Source: Acidimicrobiaceae bacterium (lineage in GTDB: Bacteria > Actinomycetota > Acidimicrobiia > Acidimicrobiales > Aldehydirespiratoraceae). From it: a stretch of 43,052 bases of DNA. The stretch is taken from positions 1 to 43,052 of the forward strand of contig VXYK01000066.1 of the NCBI GenBank assembly GCA_009845995.1. Reading direction: 5' to 3'. Position numbers and translations under genes: made by a program. Shown here in pieces: positions 1 to 8,132 of this stretch. Every line of letters starts with the position of its first letter. Position 1 is the first letter of the stretch. The notes beneath the pieces were generated by a model, which was given only the letters and a program-made list of their open reading frames with translations, searched no databases and was not told where the DNA came from.

Positions 1-26
1 GCGCAAGACCCCCACTCCTAAACCCG

Positions 27-73
27 AAATCTGCGCGTTCAACTACAAAGAATGTCGTTTATCGCGCAGATTT
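27..73. repeat. Dispersed imperfect palindrome, copy 1
   Basis: The outer arms at 27-37 and 63-73 are exact 11-bp inverted complements (AAATCTGCGCG). They enclose a 25-nt middle that contains a weaker inner pairing, AACTAC against GTCGTT with one mismatch. The same element recurs at 1051-1103 and 2111-2157 with the arms and most of the middle conserved. This copy covers the stop codon and last residues of the minus-strand AbiEi-like gene. I saw no further copy in the other 40 kb. Confidence 0.85.
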
Positions 74-984
74 GGAGTGAGAGAGCTGCGTACGGCGGTG
101 ATCAGTTTCTCGGGTGTGTCGATGTACATCGACCAGGTAAACACCAGAGGTGTCCAACGTTCGAGCGTGATTGCATTCCATCGCGCACGGTCGTTATGAA
201 ACGAGACACGGTTCAAATGCCACGCGATACTGTCGAGTTCGATCGCGACCCTCGCTTCCGGATACGCCAGATCTACTTGAGCGATGAGGTCTCCGAATCG
301 ATCCAATACTCGGTGCTCGTGCACAGGCTCGGGTAGACCAGCGTCGACGAGCAGCCTGCCGACGAGACGACTCCACTTGCTCAGCGGCACACCCGAGTGC
401 GGCATTCTGCTATCGAGCACATCGCGCAGCACGGCGCATCCGTTCCGACCTCGTCTCGCATGACGCACGACGATGGCGTACAGATCGGGCAGATCGAGGC
501 GGCCCGTACGCATCACAGCGTCGACCATGTCGTTGACTTGCCGGGGGCGTGCAACCGCCGCAATGTCGATGACCGTTCGACTCAGGTCGGTGCACGGGAT
601 GTACTCGCGGACGATGTGTTGGTCGGTATACCACTGCCGGGTCTGGTGGACTCTCACTGTGTCGAGGGACTTCCAGCGGCCCTCGGGAACCGTGATCTCG
701 CGAACCGTCTCTCTGAATCCGTCGATCCTGTGAAGGGCAGCGGCTGATCGGTGGCTTGCGACGCCGTTGGTCACCAGACAGGCAGCGAGAAGTTGGCTCT
801 TCCAGGTCGCTGGGACCGCGTTGTGGCGATAAACGCCCGGACCGACACGAAGCCACCGCTTCGTCGTGCACTGATACTGGATCTGACGGGCAGAGAACCC
901 GGCCGCCCTCGCTTGCTTGCCAGTGACGATCCCGTGTTGACGACGGATGACTCTGGTGACTTCCTCGTTGTCCATGCCGATCAT
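43..984 (-). CDS. AbiEi-antitoxin-like / DUF559 nuclease-fold protein
   Basis: 313 aa. Residues about 7-53 resemble the winged-helix N-terminus of AbiEi-family antitoxins (HGIVTGKQARAAGFS followed by a basic stretch and GVYR). The C-terminal third resembles the DUF559/Vsr-like PD-(D/E)XK fold, with acidic residues D238, E249 and D251 and an NDRARWN segment before a GW/FTW-like core. Such proteins are common in actinobacteria and often stand alone. No AbiEii-type nucleotidyltransferase toxin is adjacent, so a working type IV toxin-antitoxin pair is not supported. The last nine residues, NLRDKRHSL, and the TAG stop are encoded by the palindromic repeat at 27-73, so the native C-terminus may have been replaced when the repeat arrived. 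ATG at 984 or the in-frame ATG at 975 could be the start. Function unproven. Confidence 0.75.
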   Translation of the reverse strand: MIGMDNEEVTRVIRRQHGIVTGKQARAAGFSARQIQYQCTTKRWLRVGPGVYRHNAVPATWKSQLLAACLVTNGVASHRSAAALHRIDGFRETVREITVPEGRWKSLDTVRVHQTRQWYTDQHIVREYIPCTDLSRTVIDIAAVARPRQVNDMVDAVMRTGRLDLPDLYAIVVRHARRGRNGCAVLRDVLDSRMPHSGVPLSKWSRLVGRLLVDAGLPEPVHEHRVLDRFGDLIAQVDLAYPEARVAIELDSIAWHLNRVSFHNDRARWNAITLERWTPLVFTWSMYIDTPEKLITAVRSSLTPNLRDKRHSL

Positions 985-1050
985 TCGGTACGCGGCTCAC
1001 GGAGGAAGTCGCCCAATTATGCCGGGCCGTCTGCCAAACCCTGCGAAATT

Positions 1051-1103
1051 CCGAAATCTGCGCGCTCAACTACAAGGGGTGTCGTCTATCGCGCAGATTT
1101 CGG
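1051..1103. repeat. Dispersed imperfect palindrome, copy 2
   Basis: The arms at 1051-1064 and 1090-1103 form a perfect 14-bp inverted repeat (CCGAAATCTGCGCG and its complement) around a 25-nt middle related to copies 1 and 3. It lies 5 nt past the stop codon of the minus-strand DUF4268 gene. It could act as an RNA hairpin at the 3' end of that transcript, but no T-tract follows. Confidence 0.85.
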
Positions 1104-1108
1104 GAGGT

Positions 1109-2095
1109 CTATGGGAGTTCTGTTAGAATTGGGCCAAAAGCTCGACGCATCTTCCCGAGCGCTTCGATGAGCCATTCCCGGGCTTCCGGCCAACGTTCTC
1201 GCTGACGAACCCTGATCCCGCCTGGGAAGTAGAGCGAAATCCTACAAGCACGCTTGGTTTCCAAGGGATCCCAGTCAAGTTCCTTGCCGATCTCATCTTC
1301 GATCCTGGCCTTTTGCGCGTACAACCCATTGAAGAGACCATGGTTCGATTCTGCTTCGCCACCGTCAATGTAGATCTCAGCTCGCAATCGGTAGATCTCA
1401 GCTCGCAATCGATACTTGTCTGGCCGACAAAAGGCCGCGTTTATGCCCACACCGGAGCGACCGGAGGGGAAACTTGCCCAATGAACACTTTGTGCCTTCG
1501 TGGATCGGCTCCAACCGGGGTGAGCCTCGTGAAAGTCGGGTAAAAACTCGGACCAAAACCCGAAGTACAGTTGCTCTGTTTCGCTCATTTGTGTTTTTGC
1601 TGACTTAGCAGTGCGATGCCAATCATCAGGCTGTACGACGGGCCGAAGGCTTGGTGCTGGCCTTGAATCGTCGATGCGCAAGATCTCCAACTCAAGACCA
1701 AAGAAACCGAACCCGTCTTCAGAGATGGTGTTCAACCAGGTGAGAGCTGTGCGGTGTTCGGGCCGGAAGCGCTCGGCGAGGAGAACAACATAGTTCGCAT
1801 CGAGGCCAGCGCCATAGGTGATGAGCTTGCCCAAATGGTCGTGATCTGTCGCCGCGATCATGTTCTCGACGACCACACGGGAGTTCGAACCAAGATCCCG
1901 AAAGACAAGGTCGGCACTGAACTGCCCAACACCCATCTCCTGCCCCTCAAGTTCCAAGTCCATGCCAAGATAGTCACTAAGCAGTTGCGGATTGGCCGCT
2001 AACCACGGCGTGAGATCCCTCGCCTCGTCCGGCCATACTTCCCGGATCGATACTGTTTCGAGGGTTGCTATGTCAACCTCAGGCATCTTCCCCAT
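1109..2095 (-). CDS. DUF4268 domain-containing protein
   Basis: 328 aa. The N-terminal half has the nuclease-like pattern seen in DUF4268 proteins: an acidic FSADLVFRD strand, VVVENMIAATDHDHLGKLITY, then a strand with VVLLAERF. The C-terminal half (about 175-328) matches the DUF4268 region (YFGFWSEFLPDF, ISLYFPGG, WPEAREWL). Family members occur sporadically and often near defence genes; their activity is not established to my knowledge. An in-frame 21-bp tandem duplication at 1370-1411 repeats seven residues (YRLRAEI twice). GATAAT at 2101-2106 lies 5 nt before the ATG, which would fit a leaderless promoter. The gene lies between palindrome copies 2 and 3. Confidence 0.8.
   Translation of the reverse strand: MGKMPEVDIATLETVSIREVWPDEARDLTPWLAANPQLLSDYLGMDLELEGQEMGVGQFSADLVFRDLGSNSRVVVENMIAATDHDHLGKLITYGAGLDANYVVLLAERFRPEHRTALTWLNTISEDGFGFFGLELEILRIDDSRPAPSLRPVVQPDDWHRTAKSAKTQMSETEQLYFGFWSEFLPDFHEAHPGWSRSTKAQSVHWASFPSGRSGVGINAAFCRPDKYRLRAEIYRLRAEIYIDGGEAESNHGLFNGLYAQKARIEDEIGKELDWDPLETKRACRISLYFPGGIRVRQRERWPEAREWLIEALGKMRRAFGPILTELP
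1370..1411. repeat. Two exact 21-bp tandem repeats inside the DUF4268 gene
   Basis: Positions 1370-1390 and 1391-1411 are identical, in frame, and double a seven-residue segment. This looks like a recent slippage or duplication event that leaves the reading frame intact. Confidence 0.95.
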
Positions 2096-2110
2096 GACCC
2101 ATTATCGCCA

Positions 2111-2157
2111 AAATCTGCGCGTCGAACTACAAAGGGTGTCGTTTATCGCGCAGATTT
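2111..2157. repeat. Dispersed imperfect palindrome, copy 3
   Basis: Arms 2111-2121 and 2147-2157 (AAATCTGCGCG and complement) enclose a 25-nt middle like that of copy 1. It sits 15 nt upstream of the DUF4268 start codon and 65 nt before the tRNA-Pro gene. Confidence 0.85.
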
Positions 2158-2222
2158 CGGGGACGGGCTACGCGATCGAAATCGGGAGCGAAGAGGGGTG
2201 GCAGGGGGTAGATTGCGCAGCA

Positions 2223-2299
2223 CGGGACGTGGCGCAGCTCGGTAGCGCACCTGCTTTGGGAGCAGGGGGTCGCTGGTTCAAATCCAGTCGTCCCGACCA
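2223..2299 (+). tRNA. tRNA-Pro (anticodon TGG)
   Basis: A 77-nt cloverleaf. The acceptor stem is CGGGACG (2223-2229) paired with CGTCCCG (2289-2295). The anticodon stem CCTGC/GCAGG flanks the loop TTTGGGA with anticodon TGG at 2257-2259. The T-loop is GTTCAAATC. Discriminator A is followed by an encoded CCA (2297-2299). It would read CCA and, by wobble, other Pro codons. Confidence 0.95.
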
Positions 2300-2340
2300 A
2301 GAATTCCACACACAATGCGGCGGTCGGGCATGATGCTGCG

Positions 2341-3477
2341 ATGCATTCCGAACAACTGCTCGATTCGGCCGCGGCTACAACGGGTCTTGATGATTTTGGT
2401 GAGCCCTCATTTCGAGACGGACTCGAGGTGCTCGTCGACTCGTTGAACAACGAAGCCCAGCTCAACGCAATCGGCGGACCAGCGGCGGAGGCACTTCTGG
2501 CAGGAGCTCTGGTCAATCGGCTGACCATCACGGACTACTGGAACCAGCACCCCGAACTTGCGGATCAAGCAATCACGGCACCGTTGTTCATCGTCGGGGT
2601 CTCCCGTTCGGGCACAACCGCCCTTAGTCAGCTTTTGTCCGTCGATCCGGCGAATCGCAGCCTGCTCTCCTGGGAGGCCGGCGCTCCCGTACCGCCGCCC
2701 CAAGCCGAGACTTATCACAGCGACCTACGTTTGCTCGCGGCCATCGAGGCCGAAGCCGACAACATGTTGCACCTGCTCAACCCCGATTTCAAGGCTATGC
2801 ACCATGACCCGCCCGACATGCCGATCGAGTGCGTCACGCTGATGGCCCACGATTTTGTGAGCCTGCAATACAACGCCATGTTCAACATCGAGTCGTACGC
2901 CGAGTGGATCCTGACGCGAGACCACTCCGCCACCTACCGCTATCACCAACGGGTGCTGCAGCTACTCCAGTCCGGCGTGCCTGGTCGTTGGCAACTGAAG
3001 ACGCCGCATCACGCTCTGGCTGTCAGCACGATCGCCGAGATCTACCCGGATGCCCGCTTCATCTGGACGCACCGCGATCCCGCAACGTGCATTGCCTCGA
3101 CCGCCAGTATCACTGCCTCGCTCAGCGGTACGTTCAGCGACGCCGACTGGGCTGCATTCGAAGGGAGGCTGTGGACTCGGATGCTGACCGAGATGATCGA
3201 ACGCACATCCGCGGCCCGAGCCGCGCTGGGTGAGGACCGGTTCATCGACGTGGACTACCGCCAACTCGTGAGCGATCCGGTCGGGGCCGTGCGAGGCATC
3301 TATCGCGACCTCGGCGAACCGATTGACACTAACTTCGAGGCATCGCTGGCTGCTCATGCGAATGAGCATCGACAACACAAGCACGGTCGGCACAGCTACA
3401 CGTTCGAGGACTTCGGCTTGAACCGGGACGCCCTCAACGAACGTTTCACCGATTACCGCTACACCTACGACCTGTGA
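2341..3477 (+). CDS. Sulfotransferase family protein
   Basis: 378 aa, the size of the Sulfotransfer_3 family in actinobacteria. The 5'-phosphosulfate binding loop is seen at residues 81-93 (PLFIVGVSRSGTT). The 3'-phosphate binding region follows near 220-255 (LKTPHHAL, then FIWTHRDPATCIAS). These enzymes move a sulfuryl group from PAPS to a hydroxyl or amine. The acceptor cannot be told from sequence; relatives in this phylum are often linked to lipids, sterols or glycans. No signal peptide is visible, so it is probably cytosolic. CATGAT at 2329-2334 lies 6 nt before the ATG, and there is no Shine-Dalgarno site, so a leaderless mRNA is possible. Confidence 0.88.
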   Translation: MHSEQLLDSAAATTGLDDFGEPSFRDGLEVLVDSLNNEAQLNAIGGPAAEALLAGALVNRLTITDYWNQHPELADQAITAPLFIVGVSRSGTTALSQLLSVDPANRSLLSWEAGAPVPPPQAETYHSDLRLLAAIEAEADNMLHLLNPDFKAMHHDPPDMPIECVTLMAHDFVSLQYNAMFNIESYAEWILTRDHSATYRYHQRVLQLLQSGVPGRWQLKTPHHALAVSTIAEIYPDARFIWTHRDPATCIASTASITASLSGTFSDADWAAFEGRLWTRMLTEMIERTSAARAALGEDRFIDVDYRQLVSDPVGAVRGIYRDLGEPIDTNFEASLAAHANEHRQHKHGRHSYTFEDFGLNRDALNERFTDYRYTYDL

Positions 3478-3505
3478 GCGATCTCGGCCTCAACCGGCCG
3501 ATCGC
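3478..3505. terminator. Hairpin between convergent genes, possible bidirectional terminator
   Basis: GCGAT (3478-3482) and CGGCC (3485-3489) pair with GGCCG (3496-3500) and ATCGC (3501-3505), with a 2-nt bulge and a 6-nt loop. It fills the gap between the stops of the sulfotransferase and LLM genes. No clear T-tract follows on either strand, so its role is uncertain. Confidence 0.4.
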
Positions 3506-3509
3506 AGGA

Positions 3510-4613
3510 CTAATTGAAGGCCGGGATGACGTGTTTGCCCATCAACTCGATGGTCTGCATGACATCTTGGTGAGCTACGTCGTAGGGGTTGAACAGGCAG
3601 AACACCACATCGCAACCGGTCGCTTCGTAGGCACGGAACATCTCGATGGCCCGATCTGGATCCCCGCACACGCAGGCGTTGGTGTCGAGCAGATAGTCCA
3701 TGGTCAGATGACCGACTGAACCGTCCTCGACACGATCCGCGGTCGGACCGAGATAGTCATAGGTCCCGAGTTCCTCTTCCATCTGGCGCAACCATTGAGC
3801 CACAGAACCGATCAGTTGAGCACCGTGTTTGGGATACCACTCAAAGGACGGGCCGGCCTGATCGACCGCCTGCTGGTTGGTCTCGGCCACGTTGACCATC
3901 GTGAAGCTAGCCGCACGGTTGTTTACGAATTTGCCGATCGGTTCTTCACAGGCCGCGATTCCTTCGCGGTAGATGCCGATCCGACGACCGAGTTCTTCGG
4001 GCGGTGTGCCCACCGAGAAAGACAGGAGTCCGAGGCCGAGTTCGCCCATGAGCCGATGTCCTCCGTCGGAACTGGTGGCCGCCCAGACCGGCGGGTGCGG
4101 ATCTTGAAGCGGTTTGGGAAGCACCCGCCGCTTCGGCATCTGCCAGAATTTCCCTTCAAAACTGAACTCGTCGTTGGTCATGGCGCCCAAGGTCATCGTC
4201 AGAGCTTCCTGCCACATCGACCGGGTGTCATTGGGATGGATCCCAAAACCCTCGAGTTCGGCGCGGGTTGCCGAACGACCGGTGCCGAACTCCACTCGCC
4301 CATTTGAGAGCAGGTCGAGCACCGCGACCGATTCGGCCGTGCGAACCGGATGGTTGTAGGGCTGAGGCATGAGCCTCACGCCATAGCCGAGCCGGATGTT
4401 GTTTGTGACCGCAGCCAGGTGGCCATACAAGACCTCCGGGTTGGAGCAATGCGAGAATTCCTCGAGGAAGTGGTGCTCGACGGTCCACACCGAGTGGAAG
4501 CCCACCCGGTCCCCCAGTTTCACCTGTTCGACGACGTCCTGGTACGCCTGATGTTCCTTGCCCGGCGTCCAAGGCCGAGCAACTGGGATCTCATAAAACA
4601 TCGCAAATTCCAC
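3510..4613 (-). CDS. LLM-class flavin-dependent oxidoreductase (luciferase-like)
   Basis: 367 aa. The bacterial luciferase-like fold is clear from VWTVEHHFLEEFSHCSNPEVL near the N-terminus, IRLGYGVRLMPQPYNHP, LDLLSNGRVEFGTGRSATRAELEGFGI, and PVWAATSSDGG in the middle. Members use reduced FMN (or F420 in some actinobacteria) and O2 to oxidise varied substrates. The cofactor and substrate are not determinable here. The start is GTG at 4613, supported by AGGAGG nine nt upstream. The neighbour upstream on the same strand encodes a Baeyer-Villiger type monooxygenase 110 nt away, so the two may share an oxidative pathway. Confidence 0.9.
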   Translation of the reverse strand: MEFAMFYEIPVARPWTPGKEHQAYQDVVEQVKLGDRVGFHSVWTVEHHFLEEFSHCSNPEVLYGHLAAVTNNIRLGYGVRLMPQPYNHPVRTAESVAVLDLLSNGRVEFGTGRSATRAELEGFGIHPNDTRSMWQEALTMTLGAMTNDEFSFEGKFWQMPKRRVLPKPLQDPHPPVWAATSSDGGHRLMGELGLGLLSFSVGTPPEELGRRIGIYREGIAACEEPIGKFVNNRAASFTMVNVAETNQQAVDQAGPSFEWYPKHGAQLIGSVAQWLRQMEEELGTYDYLGPTADRVEDGSVGHLTMDYLLDTNACVCGDPDRAIEMFRAYEATGCDVVFCLFNPYDVAHQDVMQTIELMGKHVIPAFN

Positions 4614-4723
4614 AGCGGTATGCCTCCTGCATTTGTGGTCGAGCCGCAGCCCGTCAGGCTTCCTCGCGCCTCAGCGCCCCCCGATGCTGCCCCACCACCG
4701 ACCCAAAACGCCAAACCACCGAA

Positions 4724-6253
4724 TCAAACGCATTCCGGAGTGCCGAGGGCGACGGATTCGTAGGCGGTCTCGTCGATGGTGGACGTTTGGTTCTTGAAGG
4801 TGGTCATGTTGTGGGGCCATTGGGTGACGATTCGGCCGCTGGGCGTGCGGTAGTAGCCGTTGCAACCGCCGTGCCAGGGTTCGACGCCGGCAATACCCTC
4901 CTGCACCCAGTCGTTGTAGCGGGCCATCGGCTCGGCGCGCACATCCACCCAGGCCAGCCGCTGCGCGGCGATGCGCTGAATATGGGCAACCACGTACTCC
5001 ACTTGGTACTCGATCATGGTGATGATCGAACCATTGTTGGTGTTGGGCCCGTACAGCATGAACAAGTTCGGGAATCCGCTGGTGGTGACACCCCGGTAGG
5101 CGGTGGCACCGTCGTTCCAGGCGTCGGCGATATTGAGTCCGTCCCGTCCGCTCACCTCGATGGCCGACAGGTACTTGGTTGTCGCAAACCCCGTGGCCAG
5201 CACCATCGTGTCCAGGACCCGCTCCGTGCCGTCGCCGGTCAAGACACCTCTGGGGGTGATCCGCTCAATGGGGTCGGTGACCAACTCCACATTCGGTCGG
5301 TTGAAGGTGGTGTAGTACTCGTTGTGGAACAGCGGGCGCTTGCATCCCCACGGGTGATCGGGCGTGAGCTTGGCTCGAATTTCGGGATCGCTCACCGCCT
5401 CAAGGGCTTCTAGGCCCGTATCCTCCATGCCCGCCCGCACTTTGGCGCTCTTGAAGGCCATACCCGTGTCCACTTGGTTGAACAGCTCTTCACGCCGGGC
5501 CACAACGATGCCGGGGTCGGCGCGGCGAGCGTCGAGCTCCTCAGCGGTGTACGGGTCGTCTTCTTTGGGTAAGACCCAGTTGGCGGTGCGTTGGAACACA
5601 TGCAGCCGGCCCACCTCTTTGGCGATTTCCGGGGCGATCTGCACGGCACTGGCTGCTGAGCCGATGATCCCGACGGTCTCGCCGCTCAGGTCGTGGTCCC
5701 AATTCCAACGAGCCGAGTGGATCACCGTGCCCTCGAAGGCCCGCAGGCCTTCGATGTCGGGCATGGGCACGTCGTTGAACATGCCCAGCGCGCTTATCAC
5801 GACGTCGGCGGTGACCTCGGTACCCGACTCCAGACTCAACGTCCAACAGGCAGCGTCGTCGTCCCAGCGGGCGGCTTGTACCGCTTCGTTGAAACGGCAA
5901 TGGTCGAGCACACCGTATTTGTCTGCGCAGTGCTCCATGTAGCGCAATATCTCGGGTTGGCGGGCGAAGGGGCGGCTCCATTCCGTGTTCACTTCGAAGG
6001 AGAACGAGTACAGCTCGGCCGGAATGTCGCAGGCACAACCTGGGTAGCGGTTGTGGTACCAGGTGCCGCCCACGCCGGAACTCTTCTCCAGCACCGTGAA
6101 GTTCTCGAACCCGGACTGGCGCAGCCGAATTGCCGCGCACAAGCCACCCGGACCGGCCCCAATGATCGCGATCCGCAGGTCCCGACCGCCTACTTCGACA
6201 TCGTCAACATCCGCCGCAGCGGAGTGGGTGGTTTCTGTTGCCGGTTTGCCCAT
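4724..6253 (-). CDS. Flavin monooxygenase, Baeyer-Villiger type
   Basis: 509 aa. It has two Rossmann motifs, GAGPGG at residues 32-37 for FAD and a second (VGIIGSAASAVQ) for NADPH. Between them is the fingerprint FxGxxxHxxxW, here FEGTVIHSARWN, which marks type I Baeyer-Villiger monooxygenases; the last position is N rather than P or D. The GGTWYHNRYPGCACD segment is also typical. Such enzymes insert oxygen next to a ketone, giving esters or lactones, in steroid, terpene or cyclic ketone breakdown; the substrate here is unknown. The start ATG at 6253 has AAAGAGG about 6 nt upstream. It is divergent from the MFS transporter gene across 223 nt that hold the promoters for both. Confidence 0.9.
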   Translation of the reverse strand: MGKPATETTHSAAADVDDVEVGGRDLRIAIIGAGPGGLCAAIRLRQSGFENFTVLEKSSGVGGTWYHNRYPGCACDIPAELYSFSFEVNTEWSRPFARQPEILRYMEHCADKYGVLDHCRFNEAVQAARWDDDAACWTLSLESGTEVTADVVISALGMFNDVPMPDIEGLRAFEGTVIHSARWNWDHDLSGETVGIIGSAASAVQIAPEIAKEVGRLHVFQRTANWVLPKEDDPYTAEELDARRADPGIVVARREELFNQVDTGMAFKSAKVRAGMEDTGLEALEAVSDPEIRAKLTPDHPWGCKRPLFHNEYYTTFNRPNVELVTDPIERITPRGVLTGDGTERVLDTMVLATGFATTKYLSAIEVSGRDGLNIADAWNDGATAYRGVTTSGFPNLFMLYGPNTNNGSIITMIEYQVEYVVAHIQRIAAQRLAWVDVRAEPMARYNDWVQEGIAGVEPWHGGCNGYYRTPSGRIVTQWPHNMTTFKNQTSTIDETAYESVALGTPECV

Positions 6254-6463
6254 CGGTGCCTCTTTACCGCTATTGACTAGCGGCGGTGCCTATTCCCCGA
6301 AACGCTACCCCCGCGGTCCCTACGACCCGAAAAATTCACGTGTCGAAACACTTCGTATAGACACCGTGGATCTCCCGTGCGGGGCGAATTCGCCGAGTCT
6401 CAGCGAGCGCGTGACAGCGTGGGCAGCGCGTTGGGTGATGTGTAGCGCGGCCCACCGAAGCGA

Positions 6464-6469
6464 TACCGT
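6464..6469 (+). promoter_or_regulatory. Putative -10 box (TACCGT) for the MFS gene
   Basis: TACCGT fits TANNNT and ends 7 nt before ATG 6477, the spacing expected if transcription starts at or next to the start codon. No good -35 hexamer and no Shine-Dalgarno site are seen. It also favours ATG 6477 over upstream in-frame starts. Confidence 0.45.
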
Positions 6470-6476
6470 CGCCTCG

Positions 6477-7727
6477 ATGTCTGACACCGGGGTACCCGAT
6501 TCCGAAGCGAAGACAACCCGGTTCGCATCTCTTCAGATTCCTGAATACCGGTTGTTGTGGTGGGGTGGAATGTTCATCTTCCTCGCCTCTCAGACGCAGC
6601 AGATCGCTCGGGGTTGGCTCGCCTACGACCTCACGGGCAGCAATGCTGCGCTTGGCGGAGTGGTTTTCGCTTTCGGTGTCACCAGCTTGTTTGCAATCCC
6701 GGCCGGCGGTGTGCTCGCCGATCGAATCGGCAAACGCTCCATCCTCATGTTCGCCCAGTCGACGATGACCGCCGCAGCGTTCGGGATCGCTGTCGCTATT
6801 TCCACCGACGCCATCCAATACTGGATGCTTGTGGCCGGGGGCGCTGTTCAGGGCCTGGGCATGTCGCTGCTGGGGCCGTCCCGATTGGCGATGACCGCAG
6901 ATCTTGTGGAACGCGACTCACTCACCAACGCCATCTTGTTGAGCAACGCCAGCATTCAGATGACCCGTGTGCTGGGGCCCGCCGTCGGGGGAATACTGAT
7001 CGGCATCGCGGTTATCGGTGTCGGCGGCGTCTACTACGTGGGCGCCGCGCTCTCGGCCTTGTCGGTTGTCGCCACGGTGAAGCTTCCCTCGGGGTTGCCA
7101 AAGTACAGATCTCGACGCTCAGCTTTCGGCGACCTCGCAGACGGACTCTCCTACGTCCGCGAGAATCGCGAGTTGACGAGGCTGCTGGTGGTGTCGTTGC
7201 TGATCGTGATGTTGGGTTTTCCTCACATTACGTTTCTGCCCGGGTTGGTGGAGGACATCTACGAGCTCGATGCCTGGGCACTCGGCCTGCTCACGACCTC
7301 AGGCGCTCTGGGCGCCGTCATCGCCAGCGTTGCGTTGGCCAGCGCCAAGCAGTCGCGGCTTCCATCGCTGCAGATCCAGGCAGCCGTCGTGTTCGGCGTA
7401 TCACTCATTGCCTTTGCCGTGGTCCCGCAGTTTTGGGCTGCGGTGGTTGTGATGTTGCTCGTTGGTGGCGGTTCCGCCGCATTCCAGGCGCTCAACAACT
7501 CGTTGGCGCTCGCCATCGCGGACGTCGAATACCACGGCCGCGTACAGAGCCTCATCATGTTGAGTTTCACCGGATTCGGACTTGCCTCGCTCCCCTTCGG
7601 CAAGCTGGCCGATGTCTACGGAATTCGCCCGATCATGTCGCTGATGGGCGTTCTGGTGCTCATCTCGATGGGTATCGGTGTGCTTTGGCGACAACGGATC
7701 GCCCCAACAGAACCCCCTTCGCTGTGA
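6477..7727 (+). CDS. MFS transporter (EntS / MFS_3-like exporter)
   Basis: 416 aa from ATG 6477. The protein is hydrophobic with about 10-12 membrane segments. The loop 2-3 signature of the superfamily is present (GGVLADRIGKRSILMF). The general layout, including NNSLALAIADVEYHGRVQSL in the C-half, resembles the enterobactin exporter EntS and related MFS_3 drug or metabolite exporters. Expected in the cytoplasmic membrane as a proton-driven exporter; the cargo is unknown. The frame stays open much further upstream to 6051, but that part is antisense to the monooxygenase gene and lacks transporter features. The next gene starts 28 nt downstream and may be cotranscribed. Confidence 0.88.
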   Translation: MSDTGVPDSEAKTTRFASLQIPEYRLLWWGGMFIFLASQTQQIARGWLAYDLTGSNAALGGVVFAFGVTSLFAIPAGGVLADRIGKRSILMFAQSTMTAAAFGIAVAISTDAIQYWMLVAGGAVQGLGMSLLGPSRLAMTADLVERDSLTNAILLSNASIQMTRVLGPAVGGILIGIAVIGVGGVYYVGAALSALSVVATVKLPSGLPKYRSRRSAFGDLADGLSYVRENRELTRLLVVSLLIVMLGFPHITFLPGLVEDIYELDAWALGLLTTSGALGAVIASVALASAKQSRLPSLQIQAAVVFGVSLIAFAVVPQFWAAVVVMLLVGGGSAAFQALNNSLALAIADVEYHGRVQSLIMLSFTGFGLASLPFGKLADVYGIRPIMSLMGVLVLISMGIGVLWRQRIAPTEPPSL

Positions 7728-7755
7728 TTGCCCTACGCTCGGATTGGAGGAACCA

Positions 7756-8124
7756 ATGAGCCGTGAGAATGAAGAGTTGATCGAGACTTTGTGGAACCAC
7801 ATCTGGATCGACCAGTCCTTGGACCGACTCGGGGAGGTGTTGGCTGATCCTTTTGTGCGCCATACCCGTGACGGCACTGAGCACACGACACCGCAACGCT
7901 ACGCCCGCCATGTCAGTTCGTCGGTCGCGACGATCCGCTCGACCAGACTCCATTTCGACCAGATCTCCTCGCTCGACGACTTCGTTTTTGCGCGCCTTAC
8001 GCTGGAAGGCATCAACGTTGCCATCGGCAGCACCTTAAAGATCACCTGGCTCGCGCAATACAGGATCGCCGAGGGACTCATCGCCGAATCTTGGAGTATG
8101 CACCAGACCGGCCTCGACTGGTAG
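7756..8124 (+). CDS. NTF2-like / SnoaL-type small protein
   Basis: 122 aa. The start ATG at 7756 is preceded by GGAGG at 7746-7750 with ideal spacing. The pattern (ELIETLWNHIW, LADPFVRHTRDG, then beta strands ending WSMHQTGLDW) fits the NTF2-like cone fold used by SnoaL polyketide cyclases, ketosteroid isomerase relatives and many orphan proteins. The family call rests on overall pattern, not on a catalytic motif. It lies between an MFS gene and an SDR gene on the same strand, so a role in the same small-molecule pathway is plausible. Confidence 0.65.
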   Translation: MSRENEELIETLWNHIWIDQSLDRLGEVLADPFVRHTRDGTEHTTPQRYARHVSSSVATIRSTRLHFDQISSLDDFVFARLTLEGINVAIGSTLKITWLAQYRIAEGLIAESWSMHQTGLDW

Positions 8125-8132
8125 CTGCGATC

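Noticed and set aside
43..2095. Complete AbiE type IV toxin-antitoxin system
   Set aside because: Only an AbiEi-like protein is present; the neighbour is a DUF4268 protein, not an AbiEii nucleotidyltransferase.
27..2157. Integron-type attC sites: gene-plus-3'-palindrome units in a row
   Set aside because: GTTRRRY-like strings occur in copies 1 and 2 (GTTGAAC, GTTGAGC), but they lie inside the loop rather than at the outer ends, copy 3 breaks the pattern (GTTCGAC), no RYYYAAC partner is seen, and there is no integrase gene.
2223..2299. tRNA-Pro as the attachment site of an integrated element
   Set aside because: No integrase gene and no second copy of the tRNA 3' end were found; the accessory genes lie at the 5' side of the tRNA, which is not the usual arrangement.
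2127..2531. Minus-strand open frame across tRNA-Pro and the sulfotransferase start, ending in NLRDKRHPL
   Set aside because: It runs antisense through a tRNA and a well-supported gene; the NLRDKRHPL end is simply repeat copy 3 read as protein.
6557..7759. 400-codon plus-strand frame inside the MFS gene
   Set aside because: It is Arg-rich with no domain, and the overlapping frame encodes a clear membrane transporter; a common artefact in high-GC DNA.
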